Positions 18,123-27,294 of a stretch of 64,000 nt of DNA are shown piece by piece. A program made the position numbers and the translations under genes. The DNA comes from Streptomyces sp. CB02261 (GTDB lineage: Bacteria; Actinomycetota; Actinomycetes; Streptomycetales; Streptomycetaceae): positions 744,001 through 808,000 of the forward strand of contig NZ_LIVX01000001.1 of assembly GCF_001905665.1 (NCBI RefSeq), in the 5' to 3' direction. The notes under the pieces were generated by a model. It was given only the letters and a program-made list of their open reading frames with translations. It did not search any database and had not been told where the DNA came from. Each line of letters opens with the position of its first letter. Position 1 is the first letter of the stretch.

Positions 18123-18147
18123 TGGCACTCACCCTGTCCGAGTGCCA
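18123..18147. promoter_or_regulatory. CIRCE operator (HrcA site)
   Basis: TGGCACTC, nine bases, GAGTGCCA: a perfect 8-bp inverted repeat with the diagnostic 9-bp spacer. The CIRCE consensus is TTAGCACTC-N9-GAGTGCTAA, so the core GCACTC/GAGTGC is intact while the outer bases are changed. It sits upstream of hrcA and downstream of no other gene, in a 149-bp divergent region shared with the MBL-fold gene. Confidence 0.9.
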
Positions 18148-18225
18148 GCGATCCCCCGGCCAGTGTACGGCGGCGGGCGTCGCTCCTGGCAAGGAGGCGG
18201 CGCCCCCACCGGTTAGCGTCGCCGT

Positions 18226-18954
18226 ATGGACCTGGATTGGGAAGCGTACGGATGGGAGCGGCTCGCGGACGGGGTGGGCCGGCGACGGCTGCCCCGCTGG
18301 GACGCCACGGTGGGACTGGTACTGGGCGAGAGGGCCGTGCTGCTGTACGACACGGGCTCCTCGCTCGCGGAGGGCGCCGAGCTGCGGAGCCAGATCGCGG
18401 AGCTGACGAACGGCCGGAGAGTGACGCACATCGCACTGAGCCACCCCCATTTCGACCATGTGCTGGGCACCGCGGCCTTCGCGGGTGCGGAGGTCTTCGG
18501 CGCGGTCGGCTCCGACGCGCTGCTCGGCGGGGCCCGGGCCGCGGAGGCGCTGCGCGGCGACGCGGTGCGGCACGGGCTCGACGCGGCGGAGGCAGCGGAG
18601 GCCGTGGACGTGCTGGTGGCCCCGCGGCACGTGGTCTCCGGCGAGTGGACGCTCGACCTGGGCGGCCGGCAGGTCCTCCTGGCGAACGTCGGTCCCGGGC
18701 ACACGGGCCACGACCTGGTGCTCCTGGTGCCGGGCGGTCCGGAGGTGGTCTTCTGCGGGGACCTGGTCGAGGAGTCGGGCGAGCCGCAGGCGGGCCCGGA
18801 CGCGATCCCCTCCCGCTGGCCGGACGCCCTGGACCGGCTGCTGGGGCTCGGCGGCGAGGACGCGGCGTACGTGCCGGGGCACGGGGCGGTGGTGGACGCC
18901 ACGTTCGTGCGGGCACAACGCGATGAACTGGCACAGCGCTTCCACGTCGCCTAA
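18226..18954 (+). CDS. MBL-fold metallohydrolase
   Basis: 242 residues. The metal motif HxHxDH is [10 protein letters not shown] (H73, H75, D77, H78). A later His in GPGHTGHDL and an Asp in FCGDLVEE complete the binuclear site, and the last ligand is in YVPGHG. These are the features of hydrolytic MBL enzymes of the glyoxalase II/beta-lactamase-like group. The substrate is unknown. It forms a two-gene operon with the downstream DUF3097 gene (10-bp gap) and is divergent from hrcA. Confidence 0.88.
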   Translation: MDLDWEAYGWERLADGVGRRRLPRWDATVGLVLGERAVLLYDTGSSLAEGAELRSQIAELTNGRRVTHIALSHPHFDHVLGTAAFAGAEVFGAVGSDALLGGARAAEALRGDAVRHGLDAAEAAEAVDVLVAPRHVVSGEWTLDLGGRQVLLANVGPGHTGHDLVLLVPGGPEVVFCGDLVEESGEPQAGPDAIPSRWPDALDRLLGLGGEDAAYVPGHGAVVDATFVRAQRDELAQRFHVA

Positions 18955-18964
18955 CGTCACCGGG

Positions 18965-19768
18965 ATGCGCAGCTACAACCCGGACCTGACGCCGTCCTGG
19001 AAGAAGCCGAAGCCCGTCCCGGAGGTCCCGGCCGACCGTGACCTCGTGGTCGAGGAGGTCGCGACGGGCTTCTGCGGGGCGGTGATCCGCTGTGAGGCGG
19101 GCACCGTGACGCTGGAGGACCGCTTCGGCAAGCACCGGGTCTTCCCGATGGAACCACGCGGCTTCCTCCTGGAGGGCCGGGTGGTGACGCTGGTGCGGCC
19201 GGTGACGGGCGGACCGGCCCGGCCGACCCGTACGGCATCCGGTTCGGTCGCGGTGCCGGGCGCCCGCGCGCGCGTGGCGCGGGCCGGCCGGATCTACGTG
19301 GAGGGCCGGCACGACGCCGAGCTCGTGGAGCGGGTCTGGGGCGACGACCTGCGGATCGAGGGCGTGGTGGTGGAGTACCTGGAGGGGGTCGACGACCTGC
19401 CGGCGATCGTGGCGGAGTTCGGCCCGGCGCCGGACGCGCGTCTGGGGGTCCTCGTGGACCACCTGGTCCCGGGCTCGAAGGAGTCCCGCATCGCCGCCCA
19501 GGTGACCTCTCCGGACGTGCTGGTGGTGGGCCACCCGTACATCGACGTCTGGGAGGCGGTGAAGCCGTCGTCCCTGGGCATCCCGGCCTGGCCGACGGTC
19601 CCGCGCGGCCAGGACTGGAAGACGGGCGTGTGCCGCGCCCTGGGCTGGCCGGAGAACACGGGCGCGGCCTGGCAGCACATCCTGTCGAGGGTCACGAGCT
19701 ACAAGGACCTGGAGCCGGCGCTCCTGGGCCGCGTGGAGGAACTGATCGACTTCGTGACGGCGCCGTAG
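18965..19768 (+). CDS. DUF3097 family protein
   Basis: 267 residues. I recognise the actinobacterial DUF3097 pattern: N-terminal [19 protein letters not shown], central [23 protein letters not shown], and C-terminal [18 protein letters not shown]. The central part looks like a Toprim-type segment ([10 protein letters not shown], and [12 protein letters not shown] further on), suggesting nucleic acid or nucleotide chemistry; this is inference. No signal peptide or membrane helix is seen. It is co-directional with the MBL-fold gene. Confidence 0.8.
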   Translation: MRSYNPDLTPSWKKPKPVPEVPADRDLVVEEVATGFCGAVIRCEAGTVTLEDRFGKHRVFPMEPRGFLLEGRVVTLVRPVTGGPARPTRTASGSVAVPGARARVARAGRIYVEGRHDAELVERVWGDDLRIEGVVVEYLEGVDDLPAIVAEFGPAPDARLGVLVDHLVPGSKESRIAAQVTSPDVLVVGHPYIDVWEAVKPSSLGIPAWPTVPRGQDWKTGVCRALGWPENTGAAWQHILSRVTSYKDLEPALLGRVEELIDFVTAP

Positions 19769-19780
19769 GACCACCGTTCC

Positions 19781-19802
19781 GGCGGGGTGCCCGCACCCCG
19801 CC
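19781..19802. terminator. Bidirectional terminator between convergent genes
   Basis: GGCGGGGTGC at 19781-19790, a CC loop, and GCACCCCGCC at 19793-19802: a perfect 10-bp stem in the 40-bp gap between the DUF3097 gene and hemW, which converge. Confidence 0.75.
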
Positions 19803-19808
19803 TGAACC

Positions 19809-21041
19809 TCAGTCCACCAGGTCCCGCACGACCGCGTCGGCGAGCAGACGGCCCCGCAGGGTCAGGACGGCTCTCCCCTCGGCGTACGGCTCCGCGTCCA
19901 GCAGCCCGTCCGCCAGCGCCCGCGAAGCCGCAGCGAGCCCGGCCGGCCGCAGCAGCGAGAGCTCGACGCCGTCCCGCAGCCGCAGTTCGAGCAGCACCCG
20001 CTCCACCCGCCGGTCCTCGTCCGACAGCAGCTCACGCCCGGCGCCCGGCGACTTCCCGCCGGCCAGCGCCGCCGCGTACGCGCCCGGGTGCTTCACGTTC
20101 CACCAGCGCACCCCGCCGACGTGGCTGTGCGCGCCCGGCCCCGCGCCCCACCAGTCCGCGCCGCGCCAGTACAGCTCGTTGTGGAGGCAGTGCCCGGCCT
20201 CCGAGGTGGCCCAGTTGGACACCTCGTACCACTCGAATCCGGCCTGGGAGAGGACGTCCTCGGTGATCAGGTACCGGTCGGCGTGCACGTCGTCGTCGGT
20301 CATCGGCACCTCGCCGCGCCGGATCCTCCGGGCGAGCTGCGTACCCTCCTCGACGATCAGGGCGTAGGCGCTGACGTGGTCCGGCCCGGCGCCGATCGCC
20401 GCGTCGAGCGAGGCCCGCCAGTCGTCGTCGGACTCCCCGGGCGTGCCGTAGATCAGGTCCAGGTTGACGTGCTCGAATCCGGCGGCCCGCGCCTCGGCGA
20501 CGCAGGCCTCCGGGCGGCCGGGCGTGTGAGTCCGGTCGAGGACCTTCAGGACGTGCTGTCTGGCGCTCTGCATCCCGAAGGAGATCCGGTTGAAGCCGCC
20601 GGCCCGCAGCTCCTCCAGGTACGCGGGGTCCACCGACTCCGGGTTCGCCTCGGTCGTCACCTCGGCGTCGTCCGCGAGCCCGAACTCCTCGCGGACGGCC
20701 GCGAGCATCCGTACGAGGTCCCCGGCGGCGAGCAGCGTGGGCGTGCCGCCGCCGACGAAGACGGTCCGCACCGGCCGGGGGTCGTCGCCGAGCACCTTGC
20801 GGGCGAGCCGGATCTCCTCGGTGACCTGCTCGGCGTAGTTGTCCCGGGAGGCGAGCACGCCGCCGGTGCCGCGCAGCTCGCTCGCCGTGTACGTGTTGAA
20901 GTCGCAGTAGCCGCAGCGCGTGGCGCAGTACGGAACGTGCAGGTAGAACCCGAGGGGCCGCTCGGCCGCCCCCTCCAGGGCGTGCGCGGGCAGCGCCCCG
21001 GTCTCGGGCACGGTCTCACCATCGGGCAGTACGGAAGGCAT
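19809..21041 (-). CDS. hemW: HemW-type radical SAM protein
   Basis: 410 residues from the ATG at MPSVLPDGE; an ATG three codons upstream is possible. The radical SAM cluster motif is CxxxCxxC (C39, C43, C46 in [12 protein letters not shown]). The sequence [14 protein letters not shown] and the C-terminal HemN-like domain follow. Such proteins are often annotated as oxygen-independent coproporphyrinogen oxidase, but with the HemW-type CATRCGYC motif they are heme chaperones. It lies upstream of the dnaJ region, as in other actinobacteria. Confidence 0.92.
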   Translation of the reverse strand: MPSVLPDGETVPETGALPAHALEGAAERPLGFYLHVPYCATRCGYCDFNTYTASELRGTGGVLASRDNYAEQVTEEIRLARKVLGDDPRPVRTVFVGGGTPTLLAAGDLVRMLAAVREEFGLADDAEVTTEANPESVDPAYLEELRAGGFNRISFGMQSARQHVLKVLDRTHTPGRPEACVAEARAAGFEHVNLDLIYGTPGESDDDWRASLDAAIGAGPDHVSAYALIVEEGTQLARRIRRGEVPMTDDDVHADRYLITEDVLSQAGFEWYEVSNWATSEAGHCLHNELYWRGADWWGAGPGAHSHVGGVRWWNVKHPGAYAAALAGGKSPGAGRELLSDEDRRVERVLLELRLRDGVELSLLRPAGLAAASRALADGLLDAEPYAEGRAVLTLRGRLLADAVVRDLVD

Positions 21042-21122
21042 GAGCCCCATTGTCCCGTACTGCCCGAGGTGGACGTCCGCCCCTGTGGACGACGACCTGT
21101 GGAAAAGGTCGTGCGCGGTGGC

Positions 21123-23000
21123 TCAGGACTCCCGGGAACCCGCGTACATCTCCTCGATGAGGTCCTTGTACTCGCGCTCCACCACCGGCCGCTTCAGCTT
21201 CAGCGACGGGGTCAGCTCGCCGTGCTCGATGTCGAGGTCCCGGGGCAGCAGGCGGAACTTCTTGATCGTCTGCCAGCGCTGGAGGCCTTCGTTCAGGCGG
21301 TCGACGTAGCCCTGGATCATCGACACCGTCTGCGGGGCGGCGACGACCTCGGCGTACGACTTCCCCGCGAGGTCGTGATCGGCGGCCCAGCCGAGGAGGG
21401 TGGGCTCGTCGAGGGCGATCAGCGCAGTGCAGAAGTTCCGGTCGGCGCCGTGGACGAGGATGTTGGAGACGAACGGGCAGACGGCCTTGAACTGGCCCTC
21501 GACCTCGGCCGGCGCGATGTACTTGCCGCCGGACGTCTTGATGAGGTCCTTCTTGCGGTCGGTGATCCGCAGGTAGCCGTCGGCGGACAGCTCGCCGATG
21601 TCACCGGTGTGGAACCAGCCGTCGGTCTCCAGGACCTCGGCCGTCTTCTCGGGCAGGCCGTGGTAGCCCTCCATGATGCCGGGGCCGCGCAGCAGGATCT
21701 CGCCGTCGTCGGCGATGCGGACCTCGGTGCCGGGGAGCGGCTTGCCGACGGTGCCGGTGCGGTAGGCCTCGCCGGGGTTGACGAAGGAGGCGGCGGAGGA
21801 CTCGGTGAGTCCGTACCCCTCCAGGATGTGGATGCCCGCGCCGGCGAAAAAGTAGCCGATCTCGGGGGCGAGCGCGGCGGATCCCGAGATGCACGCGCGC
21901 AGGTTGCCGCCGAAGGCGTCACGGATCTTGGAGTAGACGAGGGCGTCGGCGACCTTGTGCTTGGCGCCGAGACCGAAGGGGACGGAGGCGGTCCCGGTGC
22001 GGCGGAAGTTGTCCTGGCTCGCCTTGGCGTACGCGCGGGAGACGCCGGCCGCCCACTGGAAGATCTTGTACTTGGCTCCGCCGGCGGCGCGGGCCTTGGC
22101 GGCGACGCCGTTGTAGACCTTCTCGAAGATGCGGGGCACGGCGGCCATGTAGGTCGGTTGCACGACCGGCAGGTTCTCGATGATCTTGTCGACGCGGCCG
22201 TCGACGGCGGTGACGTGGCCGACCTCGATCTGGCCGGAGGTGAGGACCTTGCCGAAGACGTGCGCGAGCGGCAGCCACAGGTACTGGACGTCGTCCTGGG
22301 TGACGAGACCGGTGGCGGCGATGGCCTTGGCCATGTACGACCAGTTGTCGTGCGGGAGACGGACGCCCTTGGGCCGGCCCGTGGTGCCCGAGGTGTAGAT
22401 GAGGGTCGCGAGCTGGGTGGGGGTGATCGCGCCGACCCGCTCCTTGACGGCCTCGGGGTGCTTCTCCAGGTACGCCCGGCCGCGCGCCTCGAGCTCGGCC
22501 AGGGAGAGGACCCACTCGCCGTCGCTCTCCACGCCCGTGGCGTCGATGACGACCACGTGGTGGAGGTTCGGCAGGTCGGCGCGGCGCTCCACGGCCTTGG
22601 CGAGCTGGGCCGCGTCCTCGGCGATGAGGACCTTCGACTCGGAGTCGGAGAGGATGAACGCCGATTCCTCGGCGTTGGTCTGCGGGTAGACCGTGGTGGT
22701 CGCGGCGCCCGCGCACATCACGCCGAGGTCGGCGAGGATCCACTCGACGCGGGTGGAGGAGGCGAGGGCGACCCGCTCCTCGGACCGCACGCCGAGGTCG
22801 ACGAGGCCGGCGGCGATCGCGTAGACCCGCTCGGCGGCCTGGCCCCAGCTGAGCGACTTCCAGTCGTCGGGGCCGGCGCCGGAGGCGGCGGGCACCGGGT
22901 AGCGGTAGGCCTCCGCGTCCGGGGTCCGCTCGACGCGCTCAAGGAAGAGGGTCGCCACGGAGGGCGGCCGGTTCTCGATCTGGGTCTGTGTGTCGCTCAC
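21123..23000 (-). CDS. Long-chain fatty-acid--CoA ligase (AMP-forming)
   Basis: 625 residues from GTG with a clear GGAGG site 6 bases upstream. The AMP-binding signature YTSGTTGRPKGV is at about 202-213. GYGLTESSAASFVNPGEAYR is motif A4-A5, GWFHTGDIGEL the hinge region, and ITDRKKDLIKTSGGKYIAP the A8 loop with the catalytic Lys domain. It activates fatty acids to acyl-CoA. It stands alone between hemW and lepA. The 80-bp gap to hemW (21042-21122) contains two DnaA-box-like nonamers, TGTGGACGA and TGTGGAAAA. Confidence 0.93.
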   Translation of the reverse strand: MSDTQTQIENRPPSVATLFLERVERTPDAEAYRYPVPAASGAGPDDWKSLSWGQAAERVYAIAAGLVDLGVRSEERVALASSTRVEWILADLGVMCAGAATTTVYPQTNAEESAFILSDSESKVLIAEDAAQLAKAVERRADLPNLHHVVVIDATGVESDGEWVLSLAELEARGRAYLEKHPEAVKERVGAITPTQLATLIYTSGTTGRPKGVRLPHDNWSYMAKAIAATGLVTQDDVQYLWLPLAHVFGKVLTSGQIEVGHVTAVDGRVDKIIENLPVVQPTYMAAVPRIFEKVYNGVAAKARAAGGAKYKIFQWAAGVSRAYAKASQDNFRRTGTASVPFGLGAKHKVADALVYSKIRDAFGGNLRACISGSAALAPEIGYFFAGAGIHILEGYGLTESSAASFVNPGEAYRTGTVGKPLPGTEVRIADDGEILLRGPGIMEGYHGLPEKTAEVLETDGWFHTGDIGELSADGYLRITDRKKDLIKTSGGKYIAPAEVEGQFKAVCPFVSNILVHGADRNFCTALIALDEPTLLGWAADHDLAGKSYAEVVAAPQTVSMIQGYVDRLNEGLQRWQTIKKFRLLPRDLDIEHGELTPSLKLKRPVVEREYKDLIEEMYAGSRES

Positions 23001-23128
23001 GACGTCCTCCGGGCGGCGGCGGTGCCTGCTGGTGGTTCGTAACTAACTGGCGAGTAACCTTCGAGCCGGGATCAGAGTAAAGCGCCGAGGTCCGACGCGT
23101 AAGGGCCTACAGGGCGCCGCTTGATAAC

Positions 23129-23164
23129 GAACGGGCCCACGCGCATCCGCACGTGGGCCCGTTC
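23129..23164 (-). terminator. Terminator of lepA
   Basis: GAACGGGCCCACG at 23129-23141 and CGTGGGCCCGTTC at 23152-23164, a perfect 13-bp stem with a 10-base loop. It lies downstream of lepA and upstream of the acyl-CoA ligase, whose own promoter must lie at 23001-23128. That stretch shows only an AT-richer GTAACTAACTGG-type patch near 23038-23050. Confidence 0.8.
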
Positions 23165-23237
23165 CTTGCACAGGACAGCTACTTCCGGCTCTCTCGCCGC
23201 CCGTCCCGCCTCCCTGCTCCGTCCGAGGCTCCTCGGG

Positions 23238-25103
23238 CTACTTCTTCTTGCCGGAGGACTCGTCGCTCGACAGCACGGCGATGAAGGCCTCCTGGGGCAC
23301 CTCCACCGAACCGACCATCTTCATACGCTTCTTGCCTTCCTTCTGCTTCTCCAGCAGCTTCCGCTTACGGGAGATGTCACCGCCGTAGCACTTGGCGAGG
23401 ACGTCCTTGCGGATGGCGCGGATGGTCTCGCGGGCGATGACCCGGGAGCCGATCGCGGCCTGGATCGGCACCTCGAAGGCCTGCCGCGGGATGAGCTCGC
23501 GCAGCTTCGCGACGAGCCGCACACCGTAGGCGTACGCGGCGTCCTTATGGGTGACGGCGGAGAAGGCGTCGACCTTGTCGCCGTGCAGCAGGATGTCGAC
23601 CTTGACCAGGCTGGAGGCCTGCTCGCCGGTGGGCTCGTAGTCCAGGGAGGCGTAGCCGCGCGTCTTGGACTTCAGCTGGTCGAAGAAGTCGAAGACGATC
23701 TCCGCGAGGGGCAGGGTGTAGCGGATCTCGACCCGGTCCTCGGAGAGGTAGTCCATGCCGATCAGCGTGCCGCGACGGGTCTGGCACAGCTCCATGATCG
23801 CGCCGATGAACTCACTGGGGGCGAGGATCGTGGCGCGTACGACGGGCTCGTACACGTCGTTGATCTTGCCCTCGGGGAACTCGCTCGGGTTGGTGACCGT
23901 GTGCTCGCTGCCGTCCTCCATGACCACGCGGTAGACCACGTTGGGGGCGGTGGCGATCAGGTCGAGACCGAACTCGCGCTCCAGACGCTCCCGGATCACG
24001 TCCAGGTGGAGCAGGCCGAGGAAGCCGACGCGGAAGCCGAAGCCGAGCGCGGCGGAGGTCTCCGGCTCGTACACCAGCGCGGCGTCGTTGAGCTGGAGCT
24101 TGTCGAGGGCCTCGCGGAGGTCCGGGTACTCCGAGCCGTCCAGCGGGTAGAGGCCCGAGAACACCATCGGCTTCGGGTCCTTGTAGCCGCCGAGGGCCTC
24201 GGTGGCGCCCTTGTTCAGGGAGGTGATCGTGTCACCGACCTTGGACTGGCGGACGTCCTTCACACCGGTGATGAGGTAGCCGACCTCGCCGACGCCGAGG
24301 CCGTCGGACGGCGTCATCTCCGGGGACGAGACACCGATCTCCAGGAGCTCGTGGGTCGCGCCGGTCGACATCATCTTGATGCGCTCGCGCTTGTTGAGCT
24401 GGCCGTCGACGACACGGACGTAGGTCACGACACCGCGGTACGAGTCGTAGACCGAGTCGAAGATCATCGCGCGGGCGGGGGCGTCGGCGACGCCGACGGG
24501 CGCGGGAACGTCCCGGACGACCCGGTCGAGCAGGGCGTCGACGCCGACGCCGGTCTTCGCGGAGACCTTGAGCACGTCCTCCGGCTGGCAGCCGATGAGG
24601 TTGGCGAGCTCCTCGGAGAACTTCTCCGGCTGGGCGGCCGGCAGGTCGATCTTGTTCAGCACGGGAACGATGGTGAGGTCGTTCTCCATCGCCAGGTAGA
24701 GGTTGGCCAGGGTCTGCGCCTCGATGCCCTGCGCCGCGTCGACCAGCAGGACCGTGCCCTCACAGGCCGCCAGCGAACGCGAGACCTCGTACGTGAAGTC
24801 GACGTGCCCCGGAGTGTCGATCATGTTCAGGATGTGCGTCCTGCCCTGATCCGGCCCCTCGTTCGGCGCCCACGGCAGCCGGACCGCCTGGGACTTGATC
24901 GTGATGCCGCGCTCCCGCTCGATGTCCATCCGGTCGAGATACTGGGCACGCATCTGCCGCTGGTCGACCACACCGGTCAGCTGGAGCATCCGGTCGGCGA
25001 GCGTGGACTTGCCGTGGTCGATGTGCGCGATGATGCAGAAGTTGCGGATCAGAGCCGGGTCGGTACGGCTCGGCTCGGGCACGTTGGTAGGAGTCGCGGG
25101 CAC
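23238..25103 (-). CDS. lepA: Elongation factor 4 (LepA), back-translocating GTPase
   Basis: 621 residues from GTG ([11 protein letters not shown]). GTPase motifs: G1 AHIDHGKST (26-34), G3 DTPGHVDF, G4 NKIDLP. Elongation-factor domains II, III and V follow, and the LepA-specific C-terminal domain ends in [16 protein letters not shown]. It acts on stalled or mistranslocated ribosomes. The frame is open about 800 bases upstream but runs over rpsT antisense, so the GTG at 25103 is used. It is divergent from rpsT. Confidence 0.96.
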   Translation of the reverse strand: MPATPTNVPEPSRTDPALIRNFCIIAHIDHGKSTLADRMLQLTGVVDQRQMRAQYLDRMDIERERGITIKSQAVRLPWAPNEGPDQGRTHILNMIDTPGHVDFTYEVSRSLAACEGTVLLVDAAQGIEAQTLANLYLAMENDLTIVPVLNKIDLPAAQPEKFSEELANLIGCQPEDVLKVSAKTGVGVDALLDRVVRDVPAPVGVADAPARAMIFDSVYDSYRGVVTYVRVVDGQLNKRERIKMMSTGATHELLEIGVSSPEMTPSDGLGVGEVGYLITGVKDVRQSKVGDTITSLNKGATEALGGYKDPKPMVFSGLYPLDGSEYPDLREALDKLQLNDAALVYEPETSAALGFGFRVGFLGLLHLDVIRERLEREFGLDLIATAPNVVYRVVMEDGSEHTVTNPSEFPEGKINDVYEPVVRATILAPSEFIGAIMELCQTRRGTLIGMDYLSEDRVEIRYTLPLAEIVFDFFDQLKSKTRGYASLDYEPTGEQASSLVKVDILLHGDKVDAFSAVTHKDAAYAYGVRLVAKLRELIPRQAFEVPIQAAIGSRVIARETIRAIRKDVLAKCYGGDISRKRKLLEKQKEGKKRMKMVGSVEVPQEAFIAVLSSDESSGKKK

Positions 25104-25179
25104 GCAGGGTCTCGTCTCGGGGCGATGTCGGATCGATACGTAGGCTCCATGGTCCCATGCCCGTCGCCCTGTGCCCGGT

Positions 25180-25209
25180 TTGGGCGGGCACGAGGGCGGC
25201 TGATAGTGT
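25180..25209 (+). promoter_or_regulatory. Predicted rpsT promoter
   Basis: A -35-like TTGGGC at 25180-25185, an 18-bp spacer and a -10-like TAGTGT at 25204-25209. It matches the Streptomyces housekeeping pattern TTGnnn/TAnnnT and lies 79 bp upstream of the rpsT start. Sequence-based only. Confidence 0.55.
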
Positions 25210-25287
25210 GGACAGCTGTGTCTCGTACGCCCTCTCAGCTGCGAGTCACACCCCAGAAGGAACATCGAACCTGTAAAGGCTCTTTTC

Positions 25288-25554
25288 GTGGCGAACATCA
25301 AGTCCCAGATCAAGCGGAACAAGACGAACGAGAAGGCGCGCCTGCGCAACAAGGCCGTCAAGTCCTCGCTCAAGACCGCGATCCGCAAGGCCCGTGAGGC
25401 CGTCGCCGCGGGTGACGTCGAGAAGGCCACCGTGGCTTCCCGCGCCGCCTCCCGCGCGCTCGACAAGGCTGTCTCGAAGGGTGTCATCCACAAGAACGCC
25501 GCCGCCAACAAGAAGTCGGCGCTGGCCACCAAGGTTGCCGCTCTCCAGGGCTGA
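25288..25554 (+). CDS. rpsT: 30S ribosomal protein S20
   Basis: 88 residues from GTG, typical length. [22 protein letters not shown] and the helical, Lys/Arg/Ala-rich remainder identify S20. It binds 16S rRNA in the body of the small subunit. It stands alone between lepA and holA, the standard actinobacterial arrangement. Confidence 0.98.
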   Translation: MANIKSQIKRNKTNEKARLRNKAVKSSLKTAIRKAREAVAAGDVEKATVASRAASRALDKAVSKGVIHKNAAANKKSALATKVAALQG

Positions 25555-25676
25555 GCTCTGATGTGACCGGCCGTACGGGACCCAGCGGGCCCTCTCTCCC
25601 GCTCCCGCCCGGCCACCCAGGACTCGCACGCGGACGCGTTCGCCACGCGGGTGCGAGCCCACCCAGCTTGTACGTC

Positions 25677-25719
25677 GAAGGCCCCGTCGCCTCCTTCCCC
25701 AGGAGCCGCCGGGGCCTTC
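25677..25719 (+). terminator. Terminator candidate after rpsT
   Basis: GAAGGCCCCG at 25677-25686 and CGGGGCCTTC at 25710-25719 form the outer stem, with CTCCT/AGGAG as an inner stem. An imperfect inverted repeat (GACTCGCACGCGG with its partner GCGGGTGCGAGCC) at 25621-25660 is a second candidate. Both lie between rpsT and the convergent holA. Confidence 0.6.
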
Positions 25720-25740
25720 GGCGCGTTCGGGCGCGTTCGG

Positions 25741-25905
25741 TGACGGGGGCGGCCCGGCGGGCGTGACGGGACGGGCGCGGGCGTGACGGGAGCGGCCCGG
25801 CGGGGCGCGACGGGGGCCCCGCAGGGGGCCGGGCGGGACATGGGCGGCCCGGCGGGCATGACGGGGCGGGCGTGAATCGGGCGGCCCGGCCGGGCGTGGC
25901 CGTCC
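25741..25905. repeat. Degenerate GC-rich tandem repeats between rpsT and holA
   Basis: The phrase GCGGCCCGGCGGGCGTGACG and variants (CGGGCGTGACGGGA, GCGGCCCGGCGGGGCGCGACG, GCGGCCCGGCGGGCATGACG) recur at irregular spacing of about 20-60 bp. I see no gene in 25720-25931. It looks like slippage-driven, non-coding filler. Confidence 0.6.
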
Positions 25906-25931
25906 TCGCGGCACACGCCCGGGAGAGCGCC

Positions 25932-26924
25932 CTAATCCCCGCGCCGCATCCTCGCCGCCCGCGCCACCGCGACCACCGCCTTCTCCAGGGCGTACTCCGG
26001 GTCGTCCCCGCCGCCCTTCACCCCCGCGTCCGCGTCCGCGATCGCCCGCAGCGCCACCGACACCCCGTCCGGGGTCCAGCCCCGCATCTGCTGCCGGACC
26101 CGGTCGATCTTCCAGGGCGGCATGCCCAGCTCCCGCGCGAGGTCGGCGGGCCGGCCGCCCCGCGCCGACGACAGCTTGCCGATCGCCCGTACGCCCTGCG
26201 CGAGCGCGCTGGTGACGAGCACCGGCGCGACCCCGGTCGAGAGCGACCAGCGCAGGGCCTCCAGGGCTTCCGCCGCCCGCCCCTCGACCGCGCGGTCCGC
26301 GATGTTGAAGGAGGAGGCCTCGGCCCGGCCGGTGTAGTACCGCCCGACGACGGCCTCGTCGATCGTCCCGTCCACGTCGGACGTGAGCTGGGCGACCGCG
26401 GACGCCAGCTCCCGCAGGTCACTGCCGATCGAGTCGACGAGCGCCTGGCAGGCCTCCGGTGTGGCCGCGCGGCCGAGGGCGCGGAACTCCTGCCGTACGA
26501 ACGTCAGCCGCTCCGCCGGCTTCGTGGTCTTCGGGCAGGCCACCTCCCGCGCTCCCGCCTTGCGCGCGGCGTCGAGCAGGCCCTTGCCCTTGGCGCCGCC
26601 CGCGTGGAGCAGGACGAGGGAGATGTCCTCGATCGGGTCGCCGAGGTAGGCCTTGACGTCCTTGATCGTGTCGGCGGAGAGGTCGTGGGCGTTCCGCACG
26701 ACCAGCACCTTGCGCTCGGCGAAGAGCGAGGGGCTGGTGAGCTCCGCCAGCGAGCCGGGCTGGAGCTGGTCGGGCGTGAGGTCGCGCACGTCCGTGTCGG
26801 CGTCGGCGGCGCGGGCGGCCGCCACCACCTCATGGACGACGCGGTCGAGGAGCAGGTCCTCCTGCCCCACGGCGAGCGTCACGGGGCCGAGGAGGTCGTC
26901 GGGGGAAGTCTTTCTGGTGGCCAT
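25932..26924 (-). CDS. holA: DNA polymerase III subunit delta
   Basis: 330 residues from ATG. The N-terminal AAA+-like domain begins LGPVTLAVGQEDLLLDR and contains ERKVLVVRNAHDLS; the C-terminal collar domain includes GMPPWKIDRVRQQMRGW. Delta is the clamp-loader wrench. It has no functional P-loop, consistent with the family. It converges with rpsT and is divergent from a small conserved gene (51 bp between the starts). Confidence 0.93.
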   Translation of the reverse strand: MATRKTSPDDLLGPVTLAVGQEDLLLDRVVHEVVAAARAADADTDVRDLTPDQLQPGSLAELTSPSLFAERKVLVVRNAHDLSADTIKDVKAYLGDPIEDISLVLLHAGGAKGKGLLDAARKAGAREVACPKTTKPAERLTFVRQEFRALGRAATPEACQALVDSIGSDLRELASAVAQLTSDVDGTIDEAVVGRYYTGRAEASSFNIADRAVEGRAAEALEALRWSLSTGVAPVLVTSALAQGVRAIGKLSSARGGRPADLARELGMPPWKIDRVRQQMRGWTPDGVSVALRAIADADAGVKGGGDDPEYALEKAVVAVARAARMRRGD

Positions 26925-26975
26925 CGCGATCCAGCATCCCACGGGCCACCGACAGCGATGCCCGAGAATGGCGGG

Positions 26976-27218
26976 GTGAGCGAACGACACGTACTGGTAC
27001 TGCCCGACCGCGACGCCGCCGAGGAGGTCGCGGGGGAGCTCCCCGACCGGTTCGGCGTGGCCGAGGAACCCACGCTCGTACGGGACGCCCTGGCCGGGGA
27101 GGACGACGCCGAGGACGCCCAGTGGCTGGTGGTCGTCGAGGACCCGGAGGGCCGCCTGGACCCCACGGCGCTCGACGGGCTGGCCGCCGAGTACGAGGGC
27201 TGGCTGGAGGCCCCGTAG
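26976..27218 (+). CDS. Small conserved acidic protein, unknown function
   Basis: 80 residues from the GTG giving SERHVLVLPDRDAAEEVAGEL; an ATG six codons upstream is an alternative. It is very acidic (DALAGEDDAEDAQWLVVVEDPEG) and lacks a signal peptide or membrane helix. The codon bias is that of a real gene. I recall similar short proteins beside holA in other streptomycetes but cannot assign a role. Confidence 0.7.
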   Translation: MSERHVLVLPDRDAAEEVAGELPDRFGVAEEPTLVRDALAGEDDAEDAQWLVVVEDPEGRLDPTALDGLAAEYEGWLEAP

Positions 27219-27294
27219 CACCGCCACCGCCCCCGCGCGCCGGCCCGGAGTCCGCAGAGGCCGTGGAGGCGTGAAGGCCGTCGGCGTCCCGCCA

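Noticed and set aside
18458..19768. A 436-residue product starting inside the MBL-fold gene
   Set aside because: The conserved DUF3097 start is the ATG at 18965; upstream codons are a different frame of the MBL gene.
17057..19774. A 905-residue extended HrcA
   Set aside because: HrcA homology begins at [10 protein letters not shown] (18076), and the extension runs antisense through two plus-strand genes and over the CIRCE site.
20088..23042. A 984-codon plus-strand frame over hemW and the acyl-CoA ligase
   Set aside because: Low-complexity Val/Gly/Asp/Leu-rich translation typical of the antisense frame of GC-rich genes.
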